Part shown: positions 25,049-34,843 of the stretch, one piece after another
Position numbering within the stretch: position 1 is the first letter of the stretch
How the letters are laid out: each line of letters starts with the position of its first letter
From: Pseudomonas sp. TH41
GTDB taxonomy: Bacteria; Pseudomonadota; Gammaproteobacteria; Pseudomonadales; Pseudomonadaceae
DNA: 64,000 nt
Reading direction: 5' to 3'
Assembly: GCF_016650695.1 (NCBI RefSeq)
Contig: NZ_JAEKFH010000006.1
Coordinates: forward strand, 558,001-622,000
Notes under the pieces: generated by a model
Told to the model about the DNA's origin: nothing
Databases searched by the model: none
The model's input: the letters and a program-made list of their open reading frames with translations, nothing else
Position numbers and translations under genes: made by a program

Positions 25049-27418
25049 ATGATTCTCAGAGTGACAAGTATCGTGATGGCGATACTGGGTATTGCGCTGC
25101 TCTATATGGGCGTACAGCTGATGGCTGCCGGTGGTTCACCAGCGTATACGGTCATTGCCGTTGGCGTGCTAGTGACGGCTGTTCTGATATTCCTGAAAAA
25201 GAAATCGGCGCTGACCCTGTATGCGCTGATGATGTGGGGGATTCTGATCTGGATCATCTACGAAGTTGGCTTCGATAAGTGGCAGTGGATTCCCCGTGGC
25301 GATCTGTTTGCGCTGATGGGGTTGTGGCTGGCACTGCCTTGGGTAGTCCGTCCGCTTTATCAGGCGCAGACAGCTGCCGATAGCCGCGGTTTTCATCCCT
25401 TCCTGGGCGGCACGGTAGGTATAATGATGGTGATCGTGATCGCGGTCATGTTTTATGACCCCTACCCGATACAAGGCCAGCTCAGCAATCCAGTGACGTC
25501 ACGCAGCACCGATGTAGCAGGGAAGGACTGGGTGGCTTATGGCGGTACCAATAATGGCCAACGCTTTTCCAGCCTGGACCAGATCAAGCCAGACAATATC
25601 AAAACGTTATCGGTTGCCTGGGAGTACCACACCGGCGACCTGCGCGATGCTGAAAAAGATGCCAGCGAGTACACCTTCGAAGCGACGCCGCTGAAGGTCA
25701 ATAACCGGGTGTATCTGTGCACCGCTCATAACGAGGTGCATGCCCTGAACCCAGAGACCGGGAAACTGGACTGGAAATACGCGCCAGAGAAAAACCGCTC
25801 CTACCTGCAACAGCATCAGACCTGCCGAGGCGTGAGTTATTACTCTGCAGCCTTCGATAGTAGTTCCTCCGCTGCGGTGCAATGCGAAAAACGCATCATC
25901 ACGGCAACGGCGGATGCCAAGCTCGTGGCGCTGGACGCGGATACTGGCAAAGTCTGCAATGACTTTGGCGTCAACGGTGTGGTCGATCTGAGTGCCAACA
26001 TGGGCGAGATTCGCCCACATGCCTTGATGCAAACAGCGGCACCGCTGGTGGCGGGCAAACTGATTGTTGTCGGTGGCTCGGTCATGGACAACGGTTACAA
26101 CGATGGCAACCCGTCCGGCGTAATCAGGGCCTACAACGTGATCACCGGCCAGTTGGTGTGGAACTTCGATCCGGCCAATCCGGACAACACCCAGCCAATC
26201 GCGGCGGATAAGACCTATCCCTATGACACGCCTGTGGCTTGGGGCACCCTGAGTGCCGACATGAAAAATGGGCTGGTCTACGTACCTTTCGGTAATGCCT
26301 CGCCCGATGAACTCGGCATCAAGCGTGATCCGAATAGCAACACTGAAAAATTCCGCGATACGTTGGTGGCGCTCGATCTGAACACGGGTGCGTTCAAGTG
26401 GAAATTCCAGACTTCGCACAATGACCTGTGGGACCGCGATAACCCTTCGCAGCCTACGTTGGTCGACCTGGGAAAAGAGGGCAACAAACAACCGGCGCTG
26501 CTGTTGCCAACCAAGGTCGGTAATATCTTTGTGCTCAATCGCCTGACGGGGGAGCCGATAGTCCCTGTCGATCAGGTCAAGGTTTCAACCCAAGGCGGTG
26601 TTCCGGGTGAGCACTTTGCAGCAACGCAACCGGTTTCCAAACTCAACTTCATTCCTGAAGCGCTGACGGAAAAATCCATGTGGGGCATGACGCCCTTTGA
26701 TCAGATGTCTTGCCGCATCAGCTACAACCAGCTGCATTACGATGGCAATCCCTGGACGCCAAGCACCGAGCAGGGCTCACTTATTTTTCCTGGCAACATC
26801 GGCGCCTTTAACTGGGGCTCGGTAGCGGTCGATCCTGATCGGCAGATTCTGATCGCAGCGCCTGTGCGTCTTGCCTATAAATACAACCTGATCAAGCGTA
26901 CCGCGCAAACAGAAGACAAGCGCCTGTTCACCCAGGACGGAACGCCTTACTGGAACGAAAACTTCAACGGTGACTATGCCATTCATATTCAGCAGTTCGC
27001 CTCGGGTCTTGGCGTTCCCTGTATCGCACCGCCTTGGGGTCGTATGGTCGGGGTTGACCTGAATACGGGCAAAACCGAATGGATGCGCCGTACTGGCACC
27101 AGCAAAAACCTGAAAACCAGTTTCCTGCCAGGGCGTTTCCCGGTTGGCTTCCCGATGGGTATGGTTGCCCATGGTGGGCCGTTGGTGACTGCCAGTGGTG
27201 TGGTTTTCCATGGCGCAACCGCTGATAATTTTATTCGTGCCTACGACATCAATACTGGCGAACTCCTATGGCAGACCGAATTGCCCGCGGGTGGGCAGGC
27301 CACGCCATCGACCTATATGGGCAGCGATGGCAAGCAGTATGTGATCATCTCTGCCGGTGGCCATGGCTCCCTTGGGACAACCTTGGGTGATAGCGTGATT
27401 GCGTTCCGCCTGGATTAA
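25049..27418 (+). CDS. Membrane-bound PQQ-dependent dehydrogenase, glucose/quinate/shikimate family
   Basis: 789 residues. Five membrane helices fill residues ~1-140, followed by a periplasmic eight-bladed quinoprotein propeller. Family motifs: WVAYGGTNNGQRFSSLDQI, the catalytic-Asp segment SHNDLWDRDNPSQPTLVDL (~455), and the C-terminal ELPAGGQATPSTYMGS with ISAGGHGSLGTTLGDSV. It oxidises its substrate in the periplasm and passes electrons to ubiquinone. Some segments differ from classical Gcd, and pairing with an OprB porin also occurs for quinate dehydrogenase, so glucose versus quinate/shikimate is left open. An AAAACAGGAAAAC ribosome site precedes the ATG; a strong terminator follows the stop. 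Confidence 0.88.
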   Translation: MILRVTSIVMAILGIALLYMGVQLMAAGGSPAYTVIAVGVLVTAVLIFLKKKSALTLYALMMWGILIWIIYEVGFDKWQWIPRGDLFALMGLWLALPWVVRPLYQAQTAADSRGFHPFLGGTVGIMMVIVIAVMFYDPYPIQGQLSNPVTSRSTDVAGKDWVAYGGTNNGQRFSSLDQIKPDNIKTLSVAWEYHTGDLRDAEKDASEYTFEATPLKVNNRVYLCTAHNEVHALNPETGKLDWKYAPEKNRSYLQQHQTCRGVSYYSAAFDSSSSAAVQCEKRIITATADAKLVALDADTGKVCNDFGVNGVVDLSANMGEIRPHALMQTAAPLVAGKLIVVGGSVMDNGYNDGNPSGVIRAYNVITGQLVWNFDPANPDNTQPIAADKTYPYDTPVAWGTLSADMKNGLVYVPFGNASPDELGIKRDPNSNTEKFRDTLVALDLNTGAFKWKFQTSHNDLWDRDNPSQPTLVDLGKEGNKQPALLLPTKVGNIFVLNRLTGEPIVPVDQVKVSTQGGVPGEHFAATQPVSKLNFIPEALTEKSMWGMTPFDQMSCRISYNQLHYDGNPWTPSTEQGSLIFPGNIGAFNWGSVAVDPDRQILIAAPVRLAYKYNLIKRTAQTEDKRLFTQDGTPYWNENFNGDYAIHIQQFASGLGVPCIAPPWGRMVGVDLNTGKTEWMRRTGTSKNLKTSFLPGRFPVGFPMGMVAHGGPLVTASGVVFHGATADNFIRAYDINTGELLWQTELPAGGQATPSTYMGSDGKQYVIISAGGHGSLGTTLGDSVIAFRLD

Positions 27419-27436
27419 GCGATCAGTCAAATAAAG

Positions 27437-27471
27437 AAAGGCCGTGCGCTAACGTGTCACGGCCTTTTTTT
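27437..27471 (+). terminator. Intrinsic terminator after the PQQ dehydrogenase
   Basis: AAAGGCCGTG pairs with CACGGCCTTT around a short loop, followed by seven Ts. A classic rho-independent terminator 18 bases after the stop. Confidence 0.9.
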
Positions 27472-27566
27472 GACCTGCCGCACATGGCTTACCAGGATGA
27501 AATCTCATTGCCGGAGGGTAAGCGAACCTTTGCGCAGGTATGATGAGAAAAACGAGAGGAGAGCCG

Positions 27567-29225
27567 ATGGACCGATACGCGTCGCGCGAATGGCTCCCCC
27601 ATGAAAAGCCTTCCTTGCCGGGCTCGCCATCGACCCCTTTGCACTCAAATCCCAAGCGTTTTGCCTATGGGGCAGTCGGCTTGCTGGTAGCCATTACCGG
27701 TGGGCTGGGCAACGCGCTGGTCACGGCTAACCTGCAATTTCTTCAGGGCGCGTTGGGGGCTACCACTGCGGAAATGGCCTGGTTGCCGGCCGCCTATGTC
27801 ATGACCAACGTCTCGATGAACCTGTTGCTGGTCAAATTCCGCCAGGAATTCGGACTGCGTGCGTTCACCGAAGTGTTCCTGTTGCTCTACGTGCTGGTGA
27901 CCTTTGCCCATTTGTTTGTCAACGACTTGAATTCGGCTATCGCCGTACGGGCGGCCCACGGGATGGTTGGCGCGGCTTTGAGCTCCCTGGGGCTGTACTA
28001 CATGATCCAGGCCTTCCCGGCGAAGTGGCGGATGAAAGCTTTGGTGCTCGGGTTGGGCGCCTCTCAGTTGGCGCTGCCATTGGCACGTATTTTTTCTGAA
28101 GATCTGCTGCAGATCGCCGAATGGCGTGGCCTGTATCTGTTCGAACTGGGGCTGGCAATGACGGCGCTGGGGTGTGTGCTGATGCTCAAACTGCCACCGG
28201 GGGATCGTTTCAAGACTTTCGAGCCGCTGGATTTTCTGACCTTCGCTATCATGTCCGGCGGGGTGGCGCTGCTGTGTGCGGTGCTGTCGCTTGGGCGAAT
28301 TGACTGGTGGCTAGAGGCACCCTGGATCGGCATCGCCCTGGCGGCGTCGATTGCGCTGATCGTTGCCGGGCTGGCCATCGAGCATAACCGCAGCAATCCT
28401 TTGCTGATGACGCGCTGGTTAGGCAGTGGCGTGGCCATTCGCTTGACCTTGGCGGTGATCTTGATTCGTATGGTCACTTCCGAGCAGTCCACCGGAGTGG
28501 TGGGGTTTTTGCAGGCATTGAACATGAGCAACGAGCAGATGCGCAGCCTGTATTACGTCATGCTGGTGGGGGCTGTATCGGGGCTGGCCGCCAGCGCCCT
28601 GACGATCAATCCGCAGCACCTGTTCATGCCACTGATTGTTTCACTGGTATTGATGGCCACCGGCTCATTCATGGACTGCTCGTCGAGCAACCTGACCCGC
28701 CCGGAGCAAATGTATTTGAGTCAGTTTCTACTGGCGTTTGGCGGGACATTTTTTCTCGGACCGACCATGGTGCTTGGCACCCGTAATGTAATGACGAACC
28801 CACGTAATCTGGTGAGCTTTTCGGTGTTGTTCGGGATCTGCAATAACCTTGGGGGCCTGATTGGTTCAGCGTTACTTGGCACCTTTCAGATCATGCGGGA
28901 AAAGTTTCATTCCAGCGTCATCGTCGAGCAGCTGACGACGCTCAACCCACTGGTGCTCAGCCGGGTGCAGAGCGGCGCTGCGGCTTACACCGGGATCATT
29001 GTCGACCCGTCGCTGCGCACCAACGTCGGGACCCGGGTGCTATCTGCAGCGGCAACTCGAGAAGCCAATATACTGGCCTACAACGATGTCTTCATTCTGA
29101 TCGGCAGCATCGCGATACTGACGATGATCTGGATTTTCATCCGCAGTCTGTGGCTGTGGAACGCTAACCGGGCCGCTAATGGGGCTCGCACTTCCGACTC
29201 TCGCAGTGGCGCCTCCACGCAATGA
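27567..29225 (+). CDS. MFS drug exporter, EmrB/DHA2 type
   Basis: 552 residues from ATG at 27567, chosen over 27540 because GAGGAGAG sits before it. About 14 hydrophobic segments, with a proline- and charge-rich N-terminal tail and the DHA2-type loop ATTAEMAWLPAAYVMTNVSM. A proton-driven exporter of the inner membrane. It overlaps by 4 bases with an EmrA-like adaptor, so the two form an efflux unit; an outer-membrane TolC-type partner must be encoded elsewhere. Substrate unknown. Confidence 0.87.
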   Translation: MDRYASREWLPHEKPSLPGSPSTPLHSNPKRFAYGAVGLLVAITGGLGNALVTANLQFLQGALGATTAEMAWLPAAYVMTNVSMNLLLVKFRQEFGLRAFTEVFLLLYVLVTFAHLFVNDLNSAIAVRAAHGMVGAALSSLGLYYMIQAFPAKWRMKALVLGLGASQLALPLARIFSEDLLQIAEWRGLYLFELGLAMTALGCVLMLKLPPGDRFKTFEPLDFLTFAIMSGGVALLCAVLSLGRIDWWLEAPWIGIALAASIALIVAGLAIEHNRSNPLLMTRWLGSGVAIRLTLAVILIRMVTSEQSTGVVGFLQALNMSNEQMRSLYYVMLVGAVSGLAASALTINPQHLFMPLIVSLVLMATGSFMDCSSSNLTRPEQMYLSQFLLAFGGTFFLGPTMVLGTRNVMTNPRNLVSFSVLFGICNNLGGLIGSALLGTFQIMREKFHSSVIVEQLTTLNPLVLSRVQSGAAAYTGIIVDPSLRTNVGTRVLSAAATREANILAYNDVFILIGSIAILTMIWIFIRSLWLWNANRAANGARTSDSRSGASTQ

Positions 29226-30388
29226 CCGAACCGACTACTACGACGACCAATGCCATCGCCTCCACTCCCGAGGGAGACGAGCCATCCATTAACCTGGCCA
29301 CCGAGCCGCGGGCGCTGCGGGTACGCATTCTGTCCTCCATAATCTTCGCCTCGGTTGCCATCATCGGCGTACTTGTGGTGCTCTATGCCTGGCAGTTGCC
29401 GCCCTTCAGCAGCGCCATTGTAAGTACCGAGAATGCGGTGGTGCGTGGCCAGGTCACCATTATCGGGCCGCAACTCAGTGGTTATGTATTTGAAGTGCCG
29501 GTGCAGGACTTTCAGTTCGTTAAGGCCGGGGACTTGCTGGTGCGCCTCGATGACCGGATTTACAAGCAACGGTTGAACCAGTCGCTGGCGCAACTCGAAC
29601 AGCAAAAGGCCGCGTTGGCCAATAATCTGCAGCAGCGCAAGAGTGCCGAGGCCACCATCATCCAGAAGCATGCGGCTATCGCCAACAGCGATGCGCAGGC
29701 GCGCAAGAGTCAGGCTGACCTAGGCCGTAATGAAGAACTGATCCGTGACGGCTCGGTGTCGCGTCGCGAACTGGACGTGACCCGCGCCGCTAATGCCCAG
29801 GCGGTTGCGGCGCTGGCCGAGACCAATTCGGCACTGGAAATTTCCAGGCAAGACTTGCAGACCGTGATCGTCAACCGGGCCTCACTGGAAGCGTCGGTCC
29901 TCAATGCCGAAGCCGCAGTGGAATTGGCGCGTATCGACCTGGACAATACCCGCGTGACGGCACCGCGCGACGGTCAGTTGGGGCAGATCGGCGTACGACT
30001 GGGCGCATACGTCAATTCGGGGGCGCAGTTGATGGCACTGGTGCCTGATACGCTCTGGGTGATTGCGAACATGAAGGAAACCCAAATGGATAAAGTCCGT
30101 ATCGGTCAGCCGGTATCTTTTACCGTCGATGCCCTGAACCACCTCCAATTGCGTGGTCATGTGCAGCGTATCTCGCCGGCCACCGGTTCCGAATTTGCAC
30201 TGCTGCAGTCGGACAATGCCACCGGCAACTTCGTCAAGATCGCTCAGCGTGTCCCGGTGCGCATCACCGTCGACCCGGACCAGGCCGAGGTCAAGCGCTT
30301 GCGGCCGGGGATGTCGGTGGTTGTAAGTATCGATACCCGAAATAGGGAGGAGGGTGATCGAGAGGAGGCTGCTGCATCGCATCCCTGA
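29222..30388 (+). CDS. Membrane fusion protein, EmrA/HlyD type
   Basis: 388 residues. One N-terminal membrane anchor (SSIIFASVAIIGVLVVLYAW), then a split lipoyl domain (TIIGPQLSGYVFEVPVQDF near residue 80, and DLDNTRVTAPRDGQLGQIG near residue 238), with a long alpha-helical hairpin between (~110-225, heptad-rich Gln/Ala/Leu). The C-terminal beta barrel contains VNSGAQLMALVPD. It bridges the inner-membrane MFS exporter and an outer-membrane channel. ATGA overlap with the upstream gene. Confidence 0.9.
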   Translation: MTEPTTTTTNAIASTPEGDEPSINLATEPRALRVRILSSIIFASVAIIGVLVVLYAWQLPPFSSAIVSTENAVVRGQVTIIGPQLSGYVFEVPVQDFQFVKAGDLLVRLDDRIYKQRLNQSLAQLEQQKAALANNLQQRKSAEATIIQKHAAIANSDAQARKSQADLGRNEELIRDGSVSRRELDVTRAANAQAVAALAETNSALEISRQDLQTVIVNRASLEASVLNAEAAVELARIDLDNTRVTAPRDGQLGQIGVRLGAYVNSGAQLMALVPDTLWVIANMKETQMDKVRIGQPVSFTVDALNHLQLRGHVQRISPATGSEFALLQSDNATGNFVKIAQRVPVRITVDPDQAEVKRLRPGMSVVVSIDTRNREEGDREEAAASHP

Positions 30389-31140
30389 CACGGCGCTCGA
30401 ACAAGGCGTCGAGTCTGCACGTAGCTCCGTATGTTTAATGAGGTTTTGTCTGAGGCGACATTGAGTTTGGGCTCGTTCAAGACATCGTCTTCCATCTTCA
30501 GCCCATTCACGTTCTCTTGCTTCCTCTTCTTCTCGGAGGCGGATAGCTCTGTATGCGGTTCACCTATGAGGGCGACTCGGCCGGAGGATGCTCGTAGGTA
30601 GATGACAAGACAGCACTGAGTCGATCACCCGACAGATTATAGGCGGTTCTTCTCTTCGGCATAGTCGTGATGCAGGTAGTGGCGCCTAACTCGAGAGCCG
30701 GCCATAACAGATTTTGGTAGCGATCAATGACGCTCAGGCTGCCCCCCAAGGCCTGCGTCATTGTTGCGCCGGTGCGGCGCAGGTCAGGCGGCGTGTCCAC
30801 CGTCGGCAAGGACCAACGTATCGTCGTCACACCGTCTGGAGAGGGCCTTGCGATTTTTGAAACGGGCCTGGCGATCGCTTACCTGTTTGCTCACCACTTT
30901 CACGGCAACATGCCGATCATCCTGTTTGTTGCGGAAAACACGTCAAACTAACCCAATAACAGAGCAGCAAAGGTCAACGAAGGGCCGAAAAACCACTCAA
31001 TGTGGTGAGTAGGTTCTCCGGTGGTGGTCGTGCCTGAGTTCAGGCGATCTGAAAATCCGACTTTTTCAACAGAATCGGCCAAAAGCGGTCAATGGCCAAG
31101 GGGGTATCGATGTACCGAGAATTCGTTGGAGGTTATTGAG
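30389..31140. other. 752-base stretch without a supported gene
   Basis: Short open frames on both strands (for example 30564-30830 minus and 30727-30951 plus) show partial protein-like composition but no family I recognise and no ribosome sites. It is probably decayed coding DNA left by rearrangement. No repeat, RNA gene or clear promoter was found. Confidence 0.45.
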
Positions 31141-33150
31141 TTATGTGCGGGCTCGCTCTTCATACCAATGTGTAAACGCTTCAGCGGTTATCGGTCGGCA
31201 CACATGAAAGCCCTGGGCTATGTCGCAACTGAATGCGCCTAAAGCACTGAAAACGTCCGCTGTTTCTACGCCTTCGGCAATGACCTTCATGCCAAGGTTG
31301 TGACCCAGATCGATGATGCTACGCACAATCAGTTCGTCAGCCTGATCGTCCTGCATGGCGAGCACGAAAGACTTATCGATCTTGAGTTCGCTGATGGGTA
31401 AGTTCTTCAACTGCGCAAGGCTAGTAAAACCGGCCCCGAAATCATCGATGGCAATACGGATGCCCATCGAATGCAGCTGCATAAGGATTGTTCGAGCCAA
31501 ATATGAATCAAGCATGATCGCCGACTCGGTCACTTCGATGACGAGCAGACTCGGGGCAAGCCTGTAACGTTCAAGCAGGTCAACGATCTTAGTCACCAAC
31601 TTTTCGTCCAACAAGTTGCGCGAAGAAACGTTTACCGCCACCTGAATCCGAATCCCGGCGTCTGCCCAAGTCCGCACCTGAGACAACGCCAGGTTGAGTA
31701 CGTACTGCGTCAGAGCGCCAATGATCCCGGTGAGCTCAGCGAAGGGGATGAACTCATCTGGGCTAATGAGTCCGCGCACCGGGTGCCGCCAGCGCACGAG
31801 TGCTTCGACCCCCATGACTTTTCCTGTGCTCAGGCTGACCTGGGGTTGGTAATCCAGGAACAGCTCGCCACGATCCAGGCCTCGACGCAAGTCACCGAGC
31901 AGGGCGAGACGCTCCGGGGAGCGCTGATCCGCGCCAGGATCGTAAGTAAGTATGCCATTACCCTGTTTCTTGGCCTCATACATGGCAATGTCGGCGCGCT
32001 GCATGAGTGTCGAAGCATCATCGCCATGAAGGCCGGAGATGACCACACCAACGCTCGCTTCAACGTCGAGATCGACACCTTCGATTTCAAACGCAGCGGT
32101 GATTGCAGCGTGTAGCCGTAGCGCCGCTTTTAATGCGCCTTCCAGACCGTCTACGGAGGGTAGCAGGATGGCAAACTCATCCCCTCCCAACCGGGCGATC
32201 GTATCAACTTCCCGTGCAACGCTTACCAGCCGCCGGCCTATCTGGTTGAGCAGAAGGTCCCCGTAGTGGTGCCCCAGGGTGTCGTTGATTTCTTTGAACC
32301 GGTCAAGATCAATCAGCAACAACCCTGTGATTGAGTTCTGGCGTCGTCCCAGGCGCAATGCCTGTTCTAAACGGTCTACCAACAGAGTTCGATTGGCCAG
32401 CCCAGTAAGTTTGTCGTGCAGCGAAGCATGCAATGCATCTTCGCGCTGACTGTCGAGTTCGACACGCGTGCGCTGCAGCACCTTGGCAAACAGACCAACA
32501 AGAATCAGCCCAACGACAAAAACGATGGGGGTAGTATTAGCGTTGAACGACTCGCGCGTGCGAAGCTTCACCAGTGACGAAATCGATTCCTGGTCATGCT
32601 CAGCCGATGCTTGCAGAACTGCCTTTTCAATTTTGTCGAAAGTCGGGTCGGCCACGTCATTGTCGATCCGACGCACTTCCGCCCGATCTCCACGATCAAC
32701 TGCATCGAACAACCGTTTGATGCTCTCCAGATAGGAAGGTAGCTCTGAACGCACGTCTACGACGAGGAGGCGATCTTTTCGCGATCCGGAATGGTAAACC
32801 TGCTCTAGCGAATTCGTCAGTTCCTTCATTGCAGCATCGAAGAGACGGCGAACCTCCGAGCTTGGCTCCAACTGGTATTGACGCTCCTGAGACTCTGCAG
32901 CGGCAACTGCCGTCGCTGCTTCAGAGTAGTAATCTGACAGGACACTCGATGAAATGGCCTCTCGACCCAAGTGATCCGTTGTTATAGACGACCACACCGC
33001 GAATCCACTGATTGAAAGCAACACGATGGCGAGCCCGTAATTCGCCCACCCGGATAATACTGTTTTGCTCCAGTGTAATACCTCTGGTGCCACACTCTCC
33101 TGCCCAAAGGCAACAGCGGTCTGAGGACTGATTCGCTGTGAACTGTTCAT
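31141..33150 (-). CDS. Membrane-anchored GGDEF-EAL cyclic-di-GMP enzyme
   Basis: 669 residues. Two membrane helices (~35-57 and ~208-228) frame a mainly helical periplasmic sensor. The GGDEF domain (~245-405) has an intact RLGGDEFAILLP, and an inhibitory-site motif REVD five residues before it. The EAL domain (~420-665) has VEALVRWRHP, IDDFGAGFTSL and ELKIDKSFV, all needed for Mg2+-dependent cleavage. Both synthesis and breakdown of c-di-GMP look possible; which dominates cannot be read from sequence. The gene stands alone. c-di-GMP control would suit the biofilm amyloid genes elsewhere in the window, but no direct link is visible. Confidence 0.93.
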   Translation of the reverse strand: MNSSQRISPQTAVAFGQESVAPEVLHWSKTVLSGWANYGLAIVLLSISGFAVWSSITTDHLGREAISSSVLSDYYSEAATAVAAAESQERQYQLEPSSEVRRLFDAAMKELTNSLEQVYHSGSRKDRLLVVDVRSELPSYLESIKRLFDAVDRGDRAEVRRIDNDVADPTFDKIEKAVLQASAEHDQESISSLVKLRTRESFNANTTPIVFVVGLILVGLFAKVLQRTRVELDSQREDALHASLHDKLTGLANRTLLVDRLEQALRLGRRQNSITGLLLIDLDRFKEINDTLGHHYGDLLLNQIGRRLVSVAREVDTIARLGGDEFAILLPSVDGLEGALKAALRLHAAITAAFEIEGVDLDVEASVGVVISGLHGDDASTLMQRADIAMYEAKKQGNGILTYDPGADQRSPERLALLGDLRRGLDRGELFLDYQPQVSLSTGKVMGVEALVRWRHPVRGLISPDEFIPFAELTGIIGALTQYVLNLALSQVRTWADAGIRIQVAVNVSSRNLLDEKLVTKIVDLLERYRLAPSLLVIEVTESAIMLDSYLARTILMQLHSMGIRIAIDDFGAGFTSLAQLKNLPISELKIDKSFVLAMQDDQADELIVRSIIDLGHNLGMKVIAEGVETADVFSALGAFSCDIAQGFHVCRPITAEAFTHWYEERART

Positions 33151-33261
33151 ACGACAGCAGTCGCTTCAATCGAGACGGAATTCGGTCGATGCTTCAATTT
33201 CCCGACCTGTCGAATATGACCGCCCCCTGAACCTGTTCCATGCTGAATATCCGACATAGAG

Positions 33262-33309
33262 CTCTCCTAGCAATTATGGGTGTGGCTTTCCTGCCACATC
33301 CTAGGAGAG
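33262..33309. repeat. Nested inverted repeat between the GGDEF-EAL gene and a LysR remnant
   Basis: Outer arms CTCTCCTAG (33262-33270) and CTAGGAGAG (33301-33309); inner arms TGTGGC (33281-33286) and GCCACA (33293-33298). It is a two-level hairpin without a T tract. It may be a decayed element end or an RNA structure; nothing else lies in this gap. Confidence 0.5.
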
Positions 33310-33408
33310 TAGTCGAGGTTAGAAAAATAGAAGTTTATATGGTCTAAGTGTCTGCTTTGGGTCGGAATCGGTCCTTTGACAGGTTCGTCTTCACCGCTTA
33401 GTACCCTC

Positions 33409-33810
33409 CTAACTCTCCAGCCAGCGCCCATAGAGTTTGGGAAATTGTTCACGCACCCAATCAACAAAGACCTCAACCTGCGGGGCCAGATGCGAGCGAC
33501 TGGGGTACAGCACTGACACCGGCCTTGGGTGTGGGCGATAGGGGCGCAGCACCTCAACCAAAGTTCCGTCCGTCAGAAAACGGTCCAGCGTAATACCTAG
33601 TGCCTGAAGAATGCGAAAGCTTGCGACGCCACACTCGACATAGGCGTTGGGCTCGTTGACGGTAATGTCTTGGCGACTGACGTGACATTGCTCGCTACCG
33701 CCATCCATAAATCGCCAGGCCTGCGGGCGTTGATTGTGCCCTGACAGAAAGGTCACGCCACGGTGTGCGTTCAAATCTATATCAAGACTAGAACCTCCGA
33801 AGGCAGACAC
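33409..33810 (-). pseudogene. LysR-family regulator, C-terminal fragment
   Basis: About 130 residues matching the substrate-binding domain of LysR regulators (HRGVTFLSGHNQRPQAWRF; YVECGVASFRILQALGI; the usual end RPHPRPVSVLYPSRSHLAPQ, VFVDWVREQFP). The N-terminal helix-turn-helix and half of the effector domain are absent, and an unrelated PsiE-like gene abuts the broken end. It cannot bind DNA as it stands. Confidence 0.75.
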
Positions 33811-33867
33811 CAGTTGTGAATGCCTCCGTTCAGCTTTAGCAGGTCAATCGGGTAAGCGCGTATCTAT

Positions 33868-34359
33868 TTATTCCCCATCAACCTTTGAATCGCCACCCTG
33901 TTTGCCGAGAAGCCAGCACACGATGCCAAGCACAAGTGTAGCGAAACCCAGCGCGGCAATAGTAATGGCTGGTGTAGTCATCGAATCCAGAATCACGAAT
34001 TTGCGACTGAGCGCCAACAGAGCGATCAGCAGAACAGTTCTCACCTGGACGATGCTGTCACGTCGTAGCGCTGGGCGAACTATCGAATGCTTGAATTCCA
34101 GCGCAATCAGGACGGTAAAGATCGAGCCAAAAATCGACTGGAACACTTCATGGTCGAGCGGATCGATTGTTCCCGATATCAACATGGGAAGCAGGCGCCG
34201 ACAGAGCTGGAGCATCGCCATGAGGATCACACTGGCGATGATAAGGCTCAGGGCGAAAACGATTATCTGCTCGAACCTCTCATAAGCATTCATCAGCGCC
34301 CATTGCACCCGGAAACGTTTAAAAGAGGAGTCTGGTTCTGATAGCCCGCGCTTCGTCAT
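33868..34359 (-). CDS. PsiE-family phosphate-starvation-inducible membrane protein
   Basis: 163 residues from MTKRGLSEPD; GGAGGATTCG is well placed before this ATG, while the longer frame to 34458 has no site. Four hydrophobic helices, with the PsiE-type segment VFQSIFGSIFTVLIALEFKH and the basic VRPALRRDSIVQVRTVLLIA. An inner-membrane protein of unknown biochemical role; in E. coli PsiE is induced by phosphate starvation. It is a single gene. Confidence 0.78.
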   Translation of the reverse strand: MTKRGLSEPDSSFKRFRVQWALMNAYERFEQIIVFALSLIIASVILMAMLQLCRRLLPMLISGTIDPLDHEVFQSIFGSIFTVLIALEFKHSIVRPALRRDSIVQVRTVLLIALLALSRKFVILDSMTTPAITIAALGFATLVLGIVCWLLGKQGGDSKVDGE

Positions 34360-34509
34360 GGACGAATCCTCCAGTTCATGGCCATGGAGCCCGCGCCATG
34401 GCCCTACGACGGGCGAGATAGTGACGGTTCTAGCCATTTCAAGAGCAACCAGTATCATCTATCCCGGAACCAGTTGCATCCAGAAGGTGAGCTAGGCCGG
34501 GAGGCAATT

Positions 34510-34788
34510 TCGTCAAGGTGGTCGAGCCGATCGGACGGGTCTTCGCAAACTCAATGTTGAGGCTGTCACACCCATTATCCATACACTTGGTCAGGCTGGA
34601 TTTCCACTCTATCGAGATAGCAAAGACACTTGGTATCAGCCTGAAAATATAGAAGTAGGCCAGCGCGAATTCATCGTCCAGGATCCCGAAGGTTATCTCG
34701 TAAAGTTGGTAGAGCGGTTGGGCGAGAGACCTGCTTGCCAGATCTGAATTTACGCCAAGCCGACCGTCCGCTTGGGTCGGATAGCGCC
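34510..34788 (+). pseudogene. Glyoxalase/VOC-family protein, C-terminal fragment
   Basis: A frame reading VTPIIHTLGQAGFPLYRDS, then WYQPENIEVGQREFIVQDPE and GYLVKLVERLGERP. The GQREFxVQDPxGYLxxL pattern, with its metal-ligand Glu, is typical of the second half of VOC-family lyase/resistance proteins. No start or first half is present. Confidence 0.6.
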
Positions 34789-34816
34789 CCTCACTCACTG
34801 TGACTGATCCACCCTT

Positions 34817-34838
34817 GTCCTCCCTGAACGTGGAGGAC
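34817..34838 (+). promoter_or_regulatory. Hairpin covering the ribosome site of the recombinase gene
   Basis: GTCCTCC (34817-34823) pairs perfectly with GGAGGAC (34832-34838), which contains the Shine-Dalgarno GGAGG lying 7 bases before the ATG at 34844. The stem would hide the ribosome site in mRNA, which would limit translation of the recombinase. Confidence 0.65.
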
Positions 34839-34843
34839 CAGCC

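Noticed and set aside
25049..27418. Naming the PQQ dehydrogenase gcd outright
   Set aside because: Glucose and quinate/shikimate enzymes share all visible motifs; the sequence read by eye does not decide.
30564..30951. Overlapping frames on both strands in the 30.4-31.1 kb gap
   Set aside because: No start signals and no family recognised; likely decayed DNA.
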